The notes under the pieces are model-generated. The model searched no databases and had not been told where the DNA came from. It worked only from the letters and a program-made list of their open reading frames with translations. Shown here piece after piece: positions 29,260-40,734 of a DNA stretch of 64,000 nt; the first letter of the stretch is position 1; each line of letters starts with the position of its first letter. This stretch comes from Leishmania infantum JPCM5 (Eukaryota; Euglenozoa; Kinetoplastea; Trypanosomatida; Trypanosomatidae). Both the position numbers and the translations under genes were made by a program. Location: positions 129,001-193,000 of the forward strand of contig NC_009413.2 of the NCBI RefSeq assembly GCF_000002875.2, in the 5' to 3' direction.

Positions 29260-31512
29260 CTAGCCGCGCGACGGAGTCAAAGTGGGTGTGGTACTTCTCG
29301 TGCCGCTCTTGACTGCGTTGCCGCTCGTTTTCAGCGCTGCGTCGCGCGACGAGGAAGTCGGCGGGATAGAGGAGAAGGACGTCTGCCCATCTGAGCTGCG
29401 CCGTGTGTCGCTCTCAACGTGGGAGGAGCGGCGCTCATCGCTGGCCCTTCGAGCGTCGCGCAGCGCCGCAAAGACCGACTCTCTACGCTGGCGCAGCTCT
29501 TGTGAGTTCGCGCGACCTTTCCGGGCAGCCGCCGTGGCAGCGCCCATACCGACAGCATCGGCTTCCCGATTCGCACGGCGCAGAACCGACGTCGGGGCGC
29601 CTTCGCCACAAACGTCCCCCGCGGTCGTGCTCGCCCCACGCCGCACGCCAGCACTGACTCCTTGACTGAAGCAGTGAGAGTAAAGCAAAGTCCGGCGCCC
29701 ATCCGCAGTGCCGCCACCGTCGTCACGCGTACCGCTCTTCTCAGCCCGGCGCTGCAAGCGTGTCTCGCGATCCAGCGCCTCGCGGGCGCGCAGTTTCTGG
29801 GTGAGGTAGGCAACATTCTCCAAGAGCTTTTTCTCGGCCGCGCTCTGTCGCTGCGACTTTTCACGCTCTGCGCGCAGTTCGCTCTCAAGCCGCCGCGCGT
29901 CTGCCTGAGCACGGTCGAGCTGCCGCTGAAGAAACGCTAGGTTAGAGTCCGCAGGCTCAGCACAGCCACCACTGCCTCCTTGCCCCTCTGGTGAGGTGGC
30001 GCTTGCGGAAGCCGGACCGGACGACTCCGCCGGCTGCGGCCGGGTGGCTGCCTCGGCCTCCGCTGCACTTCTGCGGTGCCCAGCGCTGCCGCCCTCCACG
30101 GCGTTGGTGCATGCCTGCTGCGCTCGAGCCTTCGCCGACAGCATCCGTATATCGTTCTCGAGAGAGTCAGTGCAGCAAGCGACGTCTTTGCACCGACGCC
30201 GCAGCAGGCGCTGCTCCGCGTCAGTGGGGGCGCATCTCTCTCCGTGCGACTGAGAGATACCAGCTTCACTGCTTGCAGAGCCGCATGCGGCGGCGTCGGC
30301 CCGCGACTCCCCGACGCCAATTGTCAACTGCTGCAGCTGCTGATCTAGGTCAGCCTTCACCTTTACCGTGGACTGAAGCGTGTCGCAGGCAAGTTGCAGC
30401 TTCCGAAGCATCCCCTCTAGCTCGCATTCTCGGTGCTGCGTCGGGGAAGACGGGGTGGAAAGGCTGCCGTTGTTGGGCGCCCCGGCACTGGCCGGGGCCG
30501 CGATCAACGCCGAATGCAGCTCCGTGGTTGTGATGGTGCCCTCATCCCTGCGCTCCGGCGCCGGCGGCGACGCGCTCGCCGAGGCATTGGCACTCCTCGC
30601 AAGACTCAGCTGCAGCTCCTTCTCCTTTTCTTGCAGTTGCTTCGACAGCGTTGCATTGCGCTGGCTGAGCAGCGCGATCTCCGTCTTAGCAGCACTGAGC
30701 TTGCGCAGCGCCTCCTTCTTGGCGCCGTGCAGTTCCTCGTTGTACTCATCAGCTATGCTGAGCTGCATTCTCAGCACCTCGACGGTCTCTTCCCGATGGC
30801 CGACGGCACGCTCGAGCACGGCAGCGTCCTCGCTCATCTCTGCCAAGTCCGTCTCCAGTGTGATGGCGTCGTGGAGGGCAATCAGGAGCTCGCGCTGCGC
30901 CTCCGCTGCGATGCTGCGAATCTCATCGACTGACGCCCGTTCTAGCCGCCGCTGGCGCAGTACCTCCTCGTCTATACCCTCACCGTTAGCATCCATGCTT
31001 ATCGCGTCAACCGGCGACGGATTGCGCGTAAAGTCCTCCTCCTTTATGCTGTCGAGAAAGGCGCGGATTCGTCGCGCAACGTGCGAGTTGTACACATCTT
31101 CGTCGTCGCTGTCTTCCACGTACTCCTTGCCACGGACGCGGCCTCCGTCCTCGGCGCCGCTTGTGTCACCGGCACCGCCGGGGCTTAGAGTTCTTGAGGG
31201 ACGTCGGCCTTCGACCTCGCGATACGAGGGACCACACAGCTCCTCCTCTTGCATTAGCTGTTGTTCGCACTTCTTATTTGCATCGCGCGCCAGCGTCTCC
31301 ACTCGTGAGGAGGATGCAGGCAGCACCCTTTCAGCGCCATCGCGAGTGATCGAGGCGCTAAGCCGGGTCCCCATGCTGCGCGTCCGCTCCCGCTGCAGTC
31401 TGATGCTTGGGCTGGGCGAGGAAAGATCCGACGCCCGCAGAGGCGGGCTCGCCATGCTGAAGCAGCCTGGCCCGTGTGGCGAGAAGGGGTCACACCTCTC
31501 CGAGACAGACAT
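29260..31512 (-). CDS. Coiled-coil hypothetical protein
   Basis: 750 residues; ATG at 31512, TAG at 29262. The N-terminal 120 residues are Ser/Arg/Pro-rich. An acidic patch (EYVEDSDDEDVY, about 130-142) precedes RRIRAFLDSIKEEDF. A long coiled coil runs from about 190 to 305 (heptads around VLRMQLSIADEYNEELH and SKQLQEKEKELQLSL). A second coiled coil occupies about 520-590 (AFLQRQLDRAQADARRLESEL, LLENVAYLTQKL). The C-terminus is Ser/Arg/Thr-rich and ends STTPTLTPSRG. No enzyme motif or membrane segment is visible. Cytoskeletal, basal body or flagellar roles are common for such trypanosomatid proteins, but nothing here proves one. Its 3' UTR should contain SIDER-like copy 2. Confidence 0.8.
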   Translation of the reverse strand: MSVSERCDPFSPHGPGCFSMASPPLRASDLSSPSPSIRLQRERTRSMGTRLSASITRDGAERVLPASSSRVETLARDANKKCEQQLMQEEELCGPSYREVEGRRPSRTLSPGGAGDTSGAEDGGRVRGKEYVEDSDDEDVYNSHVARRIRAFLDSIKEEDFTRNPSPVDAISMDANGEGIDEEVLRQRRLERASVDEIRSIAAEAQRELLIALHDAITLETDLAEMSEDAAVLERAVGHREETVEVLRMQLSIADEYNEELHGAKKEALRKLSAAKTEIALLSQRNATLSKQLQEKEKELQLSLARSANASASASPPAPERRDEGTITTTELHSALIAAPASAGAPNNGSLSTPSSPTQHRECELEGMLRKLQLACDTLQSTVKVKADLDQQLQQLTIGVGESRADAAACGSASSEAGISQSHGERCAPTDAEQRLLRRRCKDVACCTDSLENDIRMLSAKARAQQACTNAVEGGSAGHRRSAAEAEAATRPQPAESSGPASASATSPEGQGGSGGCAEPADSNLAFLQRQLDRAQADARRLESELRAEREKSQRQSAAEKKLLENVAYLTQKLRAREALDRETRLQRRAEKSGTRDDGGGTADGRRTLLYSHCFSQGVSAGVRRGASTTAGDVCGEGAPTSVLRRANREADAVGMGAATAAARKGRANSQELRQRRESVFAALRDARRASDERRSSHVESDTRRSSDGQTSFSSIPPTSSSRDAALKTSGNAVKSGTRSTTPTLTPSRG

Positions 31513-34500
31513 ATTTGCGGTAAGAGGTCGCTGTGGCGGCTCGTGCAGAGGTGAGGCGCAAGAACGCTTTCCTGTGTCTACCTGCGTGTGTGTGTGTGCG
31601 CGCTGGCTACGGAGGAGTCACAATGGGAAGAAAGAAGCGAAGCAGAGGCACAACGATGCGAGCCATAAAAAGAAAGAACCACGCAGCACGCACATCTAGA
31701 GACACACGTATACGTGTAGAGAGAGGTGGGGGAGATGCGAGGCTGCAGACCTCCCTCCTCCACAACGCTGGCGTGTGCAGCAGGCAGACGGGATAAGATG
31801 GAGGAGTGGGTAGTGGGTGAGGGTGGCGTGTAGCCGGAGACAATCCTTGTTTTAGCAGCGCCAGCACCAACACCCGCATCCAGGCACGCAGGCAAGAGAG
31901 AAGTCGAAGGCAAGACGAAAAAGGAGGGAAGAAAGAACACAAGCTGCAGGCAGAGAGAGAGAGAGAAGGCAGCGATGACGAGCACGCACACGCACACGCG
32001 CCACGGAGCAAAGAAAGAGAGTAATACGGTGGGGAGGAGGACGGTGTAGCGAGCGCGCGGCGAGCAGGCGAACACAACACAAGAAAAACCACGGTGCACG
32101 CAGTGGAGAAGACAGGCAAAGAACAGAACAAGGATACACAAGCACGCGGTGGGGCGTATGTCGGCGTGGGCGTGGCCAGCGCGTTCAAGCGATACCGCCA
32201 CCTCTAATGGGTCTACAGCTGCAAACTGGACGCGCGTTGCGCCAATCTCACTCTCTTGCCCTCGCTCTATGTGCCAGTCTAGTATATATATATGTATATA
32301 TTTGGGGGTGGGGGGATGTGTCAGTGTGTGCGTGCCGTACGCGTGCGCCGTCCTTGATGGTCTCAAAATTCGCCTCAGTGCGCACGCCCTCGCTTCACGA
32401 AAAGGTGTTCTCAGCGACGAGGTGGGGCGTTGCGGGAGAAAGAGAGGGATGCGGTACCTCCGCTGCGGAGGTGCCGCTCGATATTCTGTGCCTCTGCCTG
32501 GAAACGTGGACAAGTAAAAGATTCACACATGTGTGTGTCGGTGTAGGAAAGAGCAATGGAGGGAGACGGCAGCACTCAAAGGCACGCGTCAAATCACCCA
32601 AAACACCACCACCTCCAACACCACCCCTCCAAAAAGTCGAAGAGAGTAATTGGCCGCGCACAAGCGATGCAGAAGGCCGCCACGTCCGAGCGGATAAAAT
32701 GGAGAGGGAAGGGGGAAGAAGAGCACAGAGAAATGCTTGGCAGCAGTCAGCGGCAGCGGCAGTGGCGTGGGAAGAGGTGCAACACCGGCAGCAGCGACAC
32801 ACACACGCACGCGCACGCACTGACAGAGAGGCAGAATGAGGGGAGGAGTGCAGCGAGACAACAGCGGCGGCGCGGGCCAAAGACAAAGGGCGGAAAAAGG
32901 ATTTGAGAGAAGAAAGCGAAATGTATTGCCTGCGGATGATAGTCTGTGTCGGTTTGCTGTGACGCTGCCCAGTGCGGGAGTTGCGAGGATGGGAAGAGGG
33001 AGGAGGGGCGCAGGGGCGGTAGGGAAGATGCCGCGATGACGCTTCTCTTGAGTGCGATGCTGACAGAAATAGAGAGACACACAGGCAAACGCCCCTCTCC
33101 TTCGATGCGCTGTGGGGGCACAAGAGTACAAAAAGCAAGTCGCGCAGTGTGTGAGCGTGCGGGCGTCTGCGGCTGACAATATGTAAGCCGGGAAGGTGCG
33201 CAGACGTGTGCTACGCCTTCTTTTTTGCCGATAGAGACTCCGACTGGACTGGACAACGCCTAAATAAGAAGCTCAGGACTTGCACGCGATGACATGGCGT
33301 GTGGGTTGTGTGTGTGTGGGGGGGGGGGGGCGACCGTGATTTGTTCACACGTAGACGCATACATGCACCGGCGCCATCATGTTACACGTGACCGTGAGTG
33401 AGTGTAGTCATGCATCGACGAAGATGCACAGCATGCGCATGTAAGAGCGGGGCACGCGTGAGTCGAGGTGCAGGGCAGCATCGTACGTAGAAAGCGTGAA
33501 GCAAGTAAAAGCAAAGACCCAGAGGAGAGGAGACAAGGAGAGAGGCGTATGTGTTGATGCCAGACATGGTGCACCGCAGCAAGCAGCTCTCCGTGGCGGC
33601 GACCGGAAAGCATGGGGGTGGGGGGTGAGAAAGCTTGAGCAAAGAGGCAGCTGCAAATCGACAGCACGAAGCGCCTGCGCCGTCCCCCTCTCACACTCCT
33701 CCTCCTCCCCACCTTCCCCGAGGGCCCTCTCAGTGATAGCAGTAGCCTTTCTTCACACGGACTTCGACACACAGACACACACACACACGCACGCACTCTC
33801 TCTGGCTAAGAATGGAGGGTACCACCAGTGCCAGTAAAGGAAGCGGTGGATTAACACACACGGGCAGAGGTGGCCGAGGAAAGAGGAAGAGGAGGAGGGT
33901 GCACGCGTAAAAGATGGCTCGTGTGAAAGTGCTGCTTGAGCTCTCTCTCTCATCTCCGCCTTCTCCATCTTTCTCCGTCCCCGATCCCCACTCAACGCCC
34001 GACGCTCGGCGAAGAGAGGAGGGGGTCCGAGGAAGGCATGGTCGACGCGTCGAGTTTCTCATCTTCCTTTTGTATGTGATGCTGCGATGACATTGGCGCG
34101 TGCGTGTGCGTGTGTGTGCGTGCGTGTGTCGGTCTGCGACACTCTGGCCCTCTCCTCCTGCCCTTGGTCACGTGTCGGACGTAACCGCCGAAAACGAACA
34201 CGTTCACGCAGGCATGAGTACGTGCAGCAGTCGATGGCAGATCCCCTCTCCCCCTGGCAGTAAAACTGTGTATGAGCACGCAGTTGGTGAAGAAAGAGCA
34301 CTGGACACGAAGCAGGAACAGCAGGAACAGGAAGAATAATGAAGGAAGACGAAGGTGATGATCGCGGTGGCAGAAATCAGCTTGGAGCGAGTCTACAGAC
34401 CAAACACGTGAGATGAGGAAGGAAAAGGAGGAGAGCACAGACACGCACGCACGGCAAACGATGACACAACAACAAAGAGAAACATGGCAACAGCAACCGC

Positions 34501-35448
34501 CGTGTCGGTAAGCAAGAAGGAGCACGAGATAGCCTCGGCACGCAAAGACGGAAGGGGCGAGCACACACGCGCGCATGCAGCGAAAGAAAGGATACAGAAA
34601 GGCAAACGCACAGACACGCAAGCACCGTTTTTCGCTTCGCTCTCGTGCGCATGTGTCCGTAGGCTTGTATCCGAGTAGGACACGCAGGTGAGCCGCAGTG
34701 TGGACGGGTGCGCATGCGCCTCCTCTGCGGCTCCTTCCTTGCCTCCCTGCTCTTTGAAAATAAAAAAGAGAGCACTGGTGGCGGGAGACAACACAAAAAA
34801 AAAGCCGAGAGAGAGAGAGAGAGGCAGAGAGAGAGAAAGAGAGCCCAAACGAAAGCGGACGTGGACGCGGAATTACCCCTCCACACACACACACGCACAC
34901 ACAGACGCGCGTACAGCGGTGGGCAACGCCAGCGGCTAGCAGGTACACTGAGCACTCGCAGACATACAGGCAGGCGGAGACAGCGGCGGGTTGGAACAAA
35001 AATCAAAGGCAAAAAGAGGTCACGCACATGAGAGAGAGCAGAAAGTAAACCACACCGTGCACAGGCACAAACGCATGTGTCCTGATATCACAGCACTGGT
35101 GTCGCGAAACGTGATGAGAACCGAGAAGAAACGCACGCGAATACACAGACATGCGCAGATACATGAACCAGTGGGCGCCAAAGAAGCAGCTGGATGCAGC
35201 ACCGCCCAGCAGTGTGCGCTCGTTCCCTCCCTGCCCGTTTCGGGTACAGAATCAAGGCGCGAAACCTCACAGGAGAAAACGAGAGACGTATATGCAAGGT
35301 CGCAAGCCTTGCGTGTCTGCGTCGCACTCATCAACGACACATAAGCATGCAACATACATCTACCAAGGCATGGCTGTCCGCCATGTACGCACAAGGAGGC
35401 GCCCGTTGCTTCAGCGCGCCGCATCGGTCTCGCCCGCGCATGCGCACG
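31513..35448. other. 3.9-kb intergenic region, strongly purine-rich on + strand
   Basis: No gene supported. Long minus-strand frames (31578-32513, 33992-34999) translate to Leu/Ser/Phe/Cys-rich sequence that only reflects CT-rich DNA. Notable pieces are a TA tract at 32282-32300, a near-perfect hairpin at 32451-32477, a G13 run at 33318-33330, and GA repeats at 34810-34842. Confidence 0.6.
32451..32477. other. 12-bp hairpin with 3-nt loop
   Basis: Arms 32451-32462 and 32466-32477 pair at 11 of 12 positions; the odd pair is T:G on the + strand and A:C on the minus strand. The loop is CTG. It lies in a long intergenic region. Confidence 0.7.
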
Positions 35449-36804
35449 TTACGCAAACAAAAACAGTACATCGCTGTCCCCGCCACACTTCTCCAGCTCC
35501 CGTTGGAGCTCCTCTGCCGTTGACGCCGTCACGTACTGCGCGCGGCCCTCAAAGCGCTCTGCTGCCGTCGTCGCGGTCTCTGCATCGACTGCGTCGCAGA
35601 ACGACGAGGGAGCGGAGGAGAGAGAGGTGATCATCGCAGCGTCAGCACTGACGGGATCTGCTTCCTGGAAGGAGGTTCCGCTTGACTGCGCCCCACTGCT
35701 ACAATCACCGTGAATGCTTCCCTTCTTCGAAAGCACCGCCAGCGACGGGCTGAACCGCAGGCAGCTGCGCATGAGCGGCGCTTGGCTGCCGTCCTCGCCA
35801 TCGATGCTCGCCTTAGTGTCCGCGGACGACTCCGTCAGCGATATAGTACCAGGCGTCTCGGAGCGGACAAAGTCTAGCCATACCGGTTCGTCGCCCACCT
35901 CTGCGTCACCATTTTCAGAATCCACCTCCGTGGCCTTCGCCGCGCCACCATCTCTCGCACTGGTATCACCGGTATCCTGCAGCTCTTGCATCGCCTTTAG
36001 CGCTTCGCTCACCTGTGCGGCTGCAGATGCCGGAGCGATGGGCGACGCCTCGGCGAGCTCCTCCATGGACATGAACACGGCGCCGTCCTGCGTATCGTGC
36101 ATCCGCAGTGGGGTGAAGCGGCGAAGCGCCGTCGCCTGCTGGCGGCGACGATCGTCCGGGCCCTTCTTGTCTCGCAGATAACCTGGAACGTAGCCTCCGC
36201 CAACGGAGCAGAGCACAGATCCAAACGCAGTCCCAATACCTGGCATCACCATTGATCCCACCGCCGCTCCTGCTGCGCCGCCGGCAACGGTGCCGACGCT
36301 TGTGTACAGAGAAGTGAGCAGCTCGTAGCGGTATTGCCGAAGCGACATGCGGCTGTCCTGGTCACGCCATAAGGCGGCGTTGCTGGTGAGAAGGGTGCAG
36401 GTGGTCATTCCGATCTGTAGCGCGGCCGTTGTTATTGCCGAGGCGGCCGAGCCGTGGAGACCAAACGAGGTTACTTGATAGAAGAGGGACCGCTTCGCCA
36501 GAGAGCTCAACGCATCGGTGGCAGAGAGGCTTCCGGCGCAGTCGCCGATGAGGTTTAGAAGCCATTGCAGCTGCTGCGGCGCGCGCATGGAGATGCGGAC
36601 GACGAGTAGCCGCACCGCCTCTCGCTGCACGTGTCCGCGAATCGTCGACGAAGACATAAGCGCCTCGCCTACGATCTCCGGCGTCAGCTTCCCGGCCGCG
36701 GCGGACATCAACACGGCCTTGGCCACCTTCGAGCCCACATACGTGCCTACCAGTGTGAGCTTCGACGTGTGATGGCGAGAGATGCATGTCCGCATGGTTG
36801 ACAT
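35449..36804 (-). CDS. Glycine-zipper membrane protein, hypothetical
   Basis: 451 residues from the ATG at 36804 (MSTMRTCISRHH); a second ATG at 36795 is possible. The frame upstream continues only to a GTG. The N-terminal half is helical and weakly hydrophobic (about 15-40 and 105-145). At about 165-210 there is a striking Gly/Ala/Val segment with GxxxG spacing (TVAGGAAGAAVGSMV, then PGIGTAFGSVLCSVGGG), a glycine-zipper membrane motif, followed by basic RDKKGPDDRRRQQ. The C-terminal 240 residues are acidic, Ser/Ala-rich and probably disordered. The protein ends CGGDSDVLFLFA. Glycine zippers occur in oligomeric membrane proteins, so a membrane role is inferred. I recognise no named family. 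Confidence 0.75.
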   Translation of the reverse strand: MSTMRTCISRHHTSKLTLVGTYVGSKVAKAVLMSAAAGKLTPEIVGEALMSSSTIRGHVQREAVRLLVVRISMRAPQQLQWLLNLIGDCAGSLSATDALSSLAKRSLFYQVTSFGLHGSAASAITTAALQIGMTTCTLLTSNAALWRDQDSRMSLRQYRYELLTSLYTSVGTVAGGAAGAAVGSMVMPGIGTAFGSVLCSVGGGYVPGYLRDKKGPDDRRRQQATALRRFTPLRMHDTQDGAVFMSMEELAEASPIAPASAAAQVSEALKAMQELQDTGDTSARDGGAAKATEVDSENGDAEVGDEPVWLDFVRSETPGTISLTESSADTKASIDGEDGSQAPLMRSCLRFSPSLAVLSKKGSIHGDCSSGAQSSGTSFQEADPVSADAAMITSLSSAPSSFCDAVDAETATTAAERFEGRAQYVTASTAEELQRELEKCGGDSDVLFLFA

Positions 36805-38379
36805 GTGCGCGTGTGTGATGTGGTTGAGGCGGGGTGCGGGTGGGAGTCGTGGATATGCAGTCAGCACAATGCGGAGCGACGCACAACCTTCTCAGGCAAA
36901 ATTCACACGCCGCACACGGCGCAGGAGGCAACAGAAGCCAACAGACCGAAGAAACCGGGGCAGGAGGCCGAACAGCAGAGTCAAGGCCCGAGAAGGATCG
37001 CGCGAATTGAGCCTCTAAATGAAAGCTGTGTTCGAGAGTAGCTTTTTTTTGGGGTACACTGCCAAAGCAGGCAAGAGCTCGCCAGTCTAAGCAGCAGCAG
37101 CAGGGGCCGCGTGTGGATTCGCTGTCCACACACACACACACACACACAACAGATGGAGGGAGAGGGGAGGGGGAGGGGGGAGTGACAACGCTGCCAGACT
37201 TCAGAAAGGAAAACCAATCAAGTGTGTGTGGGGGGAGGGGGAGGGGGGAGGGGGAGGGGAGGGGTCCCGTGATGCGATGGACAGTGACAGCAGAGAAAAA
37301 AAAAGAGCAACGAGGCAAGAGAAACGCGTTTCGCAGAGATGGAGGACGAAAGGCGGCGGACTTCTAAGTTGAGCAATGAGAGAAAGAGAGCAGGGAGAGC
37401 CGTGACGGTGTTCACCGATGCGCAGGGGGAAGCACAGCGGCAGAGGAGAAAGATGCAAGGAAAGAAAGAGGCCGGGTGCTGCTGAGCTTCTTCTGGCTCG
37501 TGTGCGTCGCTCTGCCGGTGCGCAGCGGCAGAAACACGATCCTCGAGTGTGGTTGGCTGAGTGAGCTGGTGTATGGCTACTGGTGCGCGTGTGGGTGCAA
37601 AGTGGAACCTCACTGCGATGCTTGTGTGCAGCTTGCGTGAGTGGGTGGGTGCCGCAGTGCCCGCGATGGGCAGATCAGCGCACAAAAGAAGCGGGAAAAA
37701 AAAAGGCGAGGCACATTTAGAGAGTAAGAAGAGAAGACGTGTCATGTGTGGCTGCTCAGGCACGACAATGCCGCACACGAGCGCGTATGCTTGTGGTTGA
37801 CGGCCATCGTCACTACAGAAAGCGGCGTGCACACAGGGGATACTCTCAGGCATCAGCAGTGAAGCACCACCGCCACGATCAGCGTGCCACCGCAGTTTCT
37901 CCCCGTCTCATCAGCTGCTCTTCTGCTCGGCCGAGCGCACAGGCGCGCATCGCACTTGAGTGCGCGTCTTGCGTTTCGATCATGAGTTGTGGGTACGCCT
38001 CCTTGGGGATAGGGAGGGAAAGGGTGCAGAACACAACACAAGCAAGCACAGGCAGAGACACATACACAGGCATGTACGTGCTCAGAACGAAGAGGTGCGA
38101 AAGGAGGTTGTGGAGCGAACAAAGTCGAGACACATAATATCGAAAAAAAAAAAAGACACGTGATGTATCACGTGCGTTTTACGTCTATATCTTCCAATGT
38201 GCTGTAACCTGCCACACACATCCCCTCGGGTGTCAGCGGGGAGGCACAAATCTAGTACGTGCGCACTTCTATCGTGTGCCGCGCACACGCGCATACAAGC
38301 TCGGGTGTGCCCTGCGCAGACCCACGTTAACAACGTCCAAGCACGCGCGCTCGCACACCCATAAGCGTTCCCTTCGGCA
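36805..38379. other. Intergenic region with CA repeat and G-rich tracts
   Basis: Contains (CA)n at 37126-37147, G-rich runs at 37155-37182 and 37229-37265, and a small palindrome at 38157-38174. The T-run at 37043-37050 on the + strand is an A-run on the sense strand. No gene seen. Confidence 0.6.
37229..37265. repeat. G-rich tract, potential quadruplex on template strand
   Basis: Six or more runs of four to six G separated by single A on the + strand. The matching C-rich minus strand may also serve as a pyrimidine tract for splicing of the downstream gene. Confidence 0.75.
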
Positions 38380-39336
38380 CTACTTGGAGCAGACGCAGTG
38401 GTGCGAGGGCGACTGGCGCCGCTGCCGTTCTGCCCGGTTTATCTCACTCACCACACGCACATCGCGGCGGTTTTTTGCCAACAGGTAATGGCGCGGCTCT
38501 CCTGCAGCGCGGCGCGCCGCGCCCTCTCTGTAGAACTCGCCCTGCATGAGGCGCGTCATGATCGGCTCACCTTTGTAAAGCTGCTGGCGGTGCGGATTGT
38601 CGAGTACCCATCGTCCGCCGTTGCGTTCTACGAGTCGGTCCGCTGTGTACGTGTTCGGCACCACCAAGCACACATCCGCCTGCGCGCCGGTGAGATGCAC
38701 GTACGGATCGACGACGCGCCGACGTGGAATCGTTCGCTCGTGGCGCAGCACGGCCTGCTGGTGATGATACGCCCTCCGCTGCGCTTTTCTCGCTTCGTAG
38801 GGTGTCAGCGCCGCGTCCGCTAGCGATGTGTCAATGCCGCGAGCGTGCTGAGCTTTTTGGACCTCGAGGCGGAAGCACGAGCGACTGGCGCCATTCACGT
38901 CCTCCAGTGACACCGCACCCGTGGGCTGCTGTTCCGGCGCAGCGCCAGCCAGCAGAGGCTGTTGATGCGAAGGAGGCAAGGCGCCGGTGTGTTCGGCCGG
39001 CTTCATCTGGCTGCTGGCGCGCGAGGGTACATCAAGAGAGGAGCGAGAGAGAAGTCTGCCACAGCGGGGATCGCACCACGCCGGTCGTACGCCCCTGTCG
39101 TCCCTGCCGACGGTGCCTACCAGCGCTGCTGCAGAAGTAGAGGACACACGAAACGACGGTCCCGTAGACTCGCACCCGTCGTAGCGATCACTCCCCGTCC
39201 GTACGGTGGCGCGCTCACCGTGGTCGCGATGGAACTGGGCTGCGGTGCGGGCACGCTGATCGGCGCTCCTGTCGAAGATCCTCTGTACAGCAATGCCGTT
39301 GCGCTGGCGAGCCTCGTCGCCGACGCGGTTGCGCAT
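38380..39336 (-). CDS. Basic hypothetical protein
   Basis: 318 residues from the ATG at 39336 (MRNRVGDEARQRNG). A longer frame reaches 39891 but its extra part is Pro/Ser/Phe/Cys-rich like untranslated DNA. The protein is Arg-rich throughout. The N-terminal half is low complexity. The C-terminal half (about 150-300) looks more ordered, with a helical KAQHARGIDTSLADAALTPYEARKAQRRAYH stretch split by short loops, then VHLTGAQADVCLVVPNTYTADRLV and GGRWVLDNPHRQQLYKGEP. It ends SHHCVCSK. No membrane segment or known motif is seen. Function unknown. Confidence 0.65.
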   Translation of the reverse strand: MRNRVGDEARQRNGIAVQRIFDRSADQRARTAAQFHRDHGERATVRTGSDRYDGCESTGPSFRVSSTSAAALVGTVGRDDRGVRPAWCDPRCGRLLSRSSLDVPSRASSQMKPAEHTGALPPSHQQPLLAGAAPEQQPTGAVSLEDVNGASRSCFRLEVQKAQHARGIDTSLADAALTPYEARKAQRRAYHHQQAVLRHERTIPRRRVVDPYVHLTGAQADVCLVVPNTYTADRLVERNGGRWVLDNPHRQQLYKGEPIMTRLMQGEFYREGAARRAAGEPRHYLLAKNRRDVRVVSEINRAERQRRQSPSHHCVCSK

Positions 39337-40734
39337 GATGCGCACTGCGCACCGAAGGAGCGTCGGTGTATGCGTCGGCCTGCACGCGCGCCTGTCCGTT
39401 TCCGCACACGTGGCCGCTGGATCAAGTACAGACGGATAAGAGGGGGCCGGCGGGGAGGAGGGAGAGGCGTGACCCGGCAAGCAGAGACACAGCCCGGCTC
39501 CGCACACACCCCTGTCTCTACACGTAGCCAAAAAAAAAGGCCGCTGCTGCCGTTCTGAGAGATGGCAGTGCAGCAATGCGACCACCGTCAAAGACGGGAA
39601 GTGAAAAAAGAAGAGAAGAGGGGCGGTGTCGTGAGGACGGAATGCACGGGAGGAATCTCGAGAGCCAGCAGGTGATGGAGGAGCACAGCGGTGACAGTAC
39701 GGTTCACGGCGCATTGGAGGGAGGGGTGAGCGAGCAGAGGCGAGGGGAAAAAAGAAATGGTTAGCGCGGTACGGCGCATGAGGAAGGGACGAGAAACCGC
39801 ACACCAGCTCGCACGCACGCACACGCGCGCGCAGAGAGATAGAGCAGTAAGCCCGTCTTGTGTAACGTGTTTTAGGTATTGAGTCCACCACCGCACTCCT
39901 TTATTGGCAGCTGGCGTGGCTCTGTGGTTGCGTGAAGTGAGGTCGTGCACGAACGCAGGCTTCTCACATCTGCGCACCCCTCCCTTGTGACGCGGCCACA
40001 CCAGTATTCCCAGCGCCGCACGACGAGAGGACCCTCTCGTTCGGTTTTGTGTTGTTCACTAACGGCTAGAGACCGCAAAGAAAAAGGAGGAGGGGAGAAG
40101 ACATGCACGGGCAAGAGCCAAGAGCAAACTCATTGCACGCCACCACATCGCATCGGTTCACGCCGCAAGCACACACACATATGCGCACACGCCTATGCAC
40201 ATATACGCACGCACACACCCACACCCACACACAAACACAAACCCAAGCGCACACGCGCGCAGGCGCAGTGACAGCAGAGAGAGCATGTAAAGCTGAGGAG
40301 GACAAAACGATAGCACCGCCACAACAGAGAAGACAAAGCAGGGCGGCTTACAGGTCAGCAACAGCGTCACGGCAGCAGCTGCATAGCACGCGCCGCTTAC
40401 ATCACCGATAGAGCCGGTCAGTCCGTGATGCCAGCGTGAGCCTACACTATGGCGCGTGTAGGAAGGCAAGCACGAGGAAGTTCACTCGCGCGCGCCCCTC
40501 AACCCTCTCCAATCTTCTCCTCCGTCCCTTCGCGAGCGTCGACCCGCATGTCTCGGCAGAGCCGGCGCTTCATGTGCCGCTGGCGACTCGTGATCTCTAC
40601 GTGTACTTGTTTTCGTTGCCGGAGTGTCATCACCACGGACATCTTGGGTTGTTTCACTTCCGTTATTTCGACTCGATCCTTCACCTCTTCCTCCATAGCA
40701 GCTGTGCGTGTGCGTGCGTGCCTCAAATCCGCAT
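39337..40734. other. Intergenic region
   Basis: No gene. CA/CACG-rich on the + strand at 40170-40262, which is GT-rich in the sense RNA and opposite to most CA/GT tracts here. An A-run at 39530-39538 is a T-run on the sense strand. Confidence 0.55.

Noticed and set aside
30380..31699. 439-codon + strand frame
   Set aside because: Antisense of the coiled-coil gene at 29260-31512; Ser/Arg-rich mirror of its codons, and no other gene is on this strand.
31578..32513. 311-codon minus-strand frame
   Set aside because: Same compositional artefact; crosses the TA tract and hairpin with no coding texture.
33992..34999. 335-codon minus-strand frame
   Set aside because: Leu/Phe/Ser/Cys-rich translation of CT- and CA-repeat DNA, including a Cys-Val run from the GT tract.
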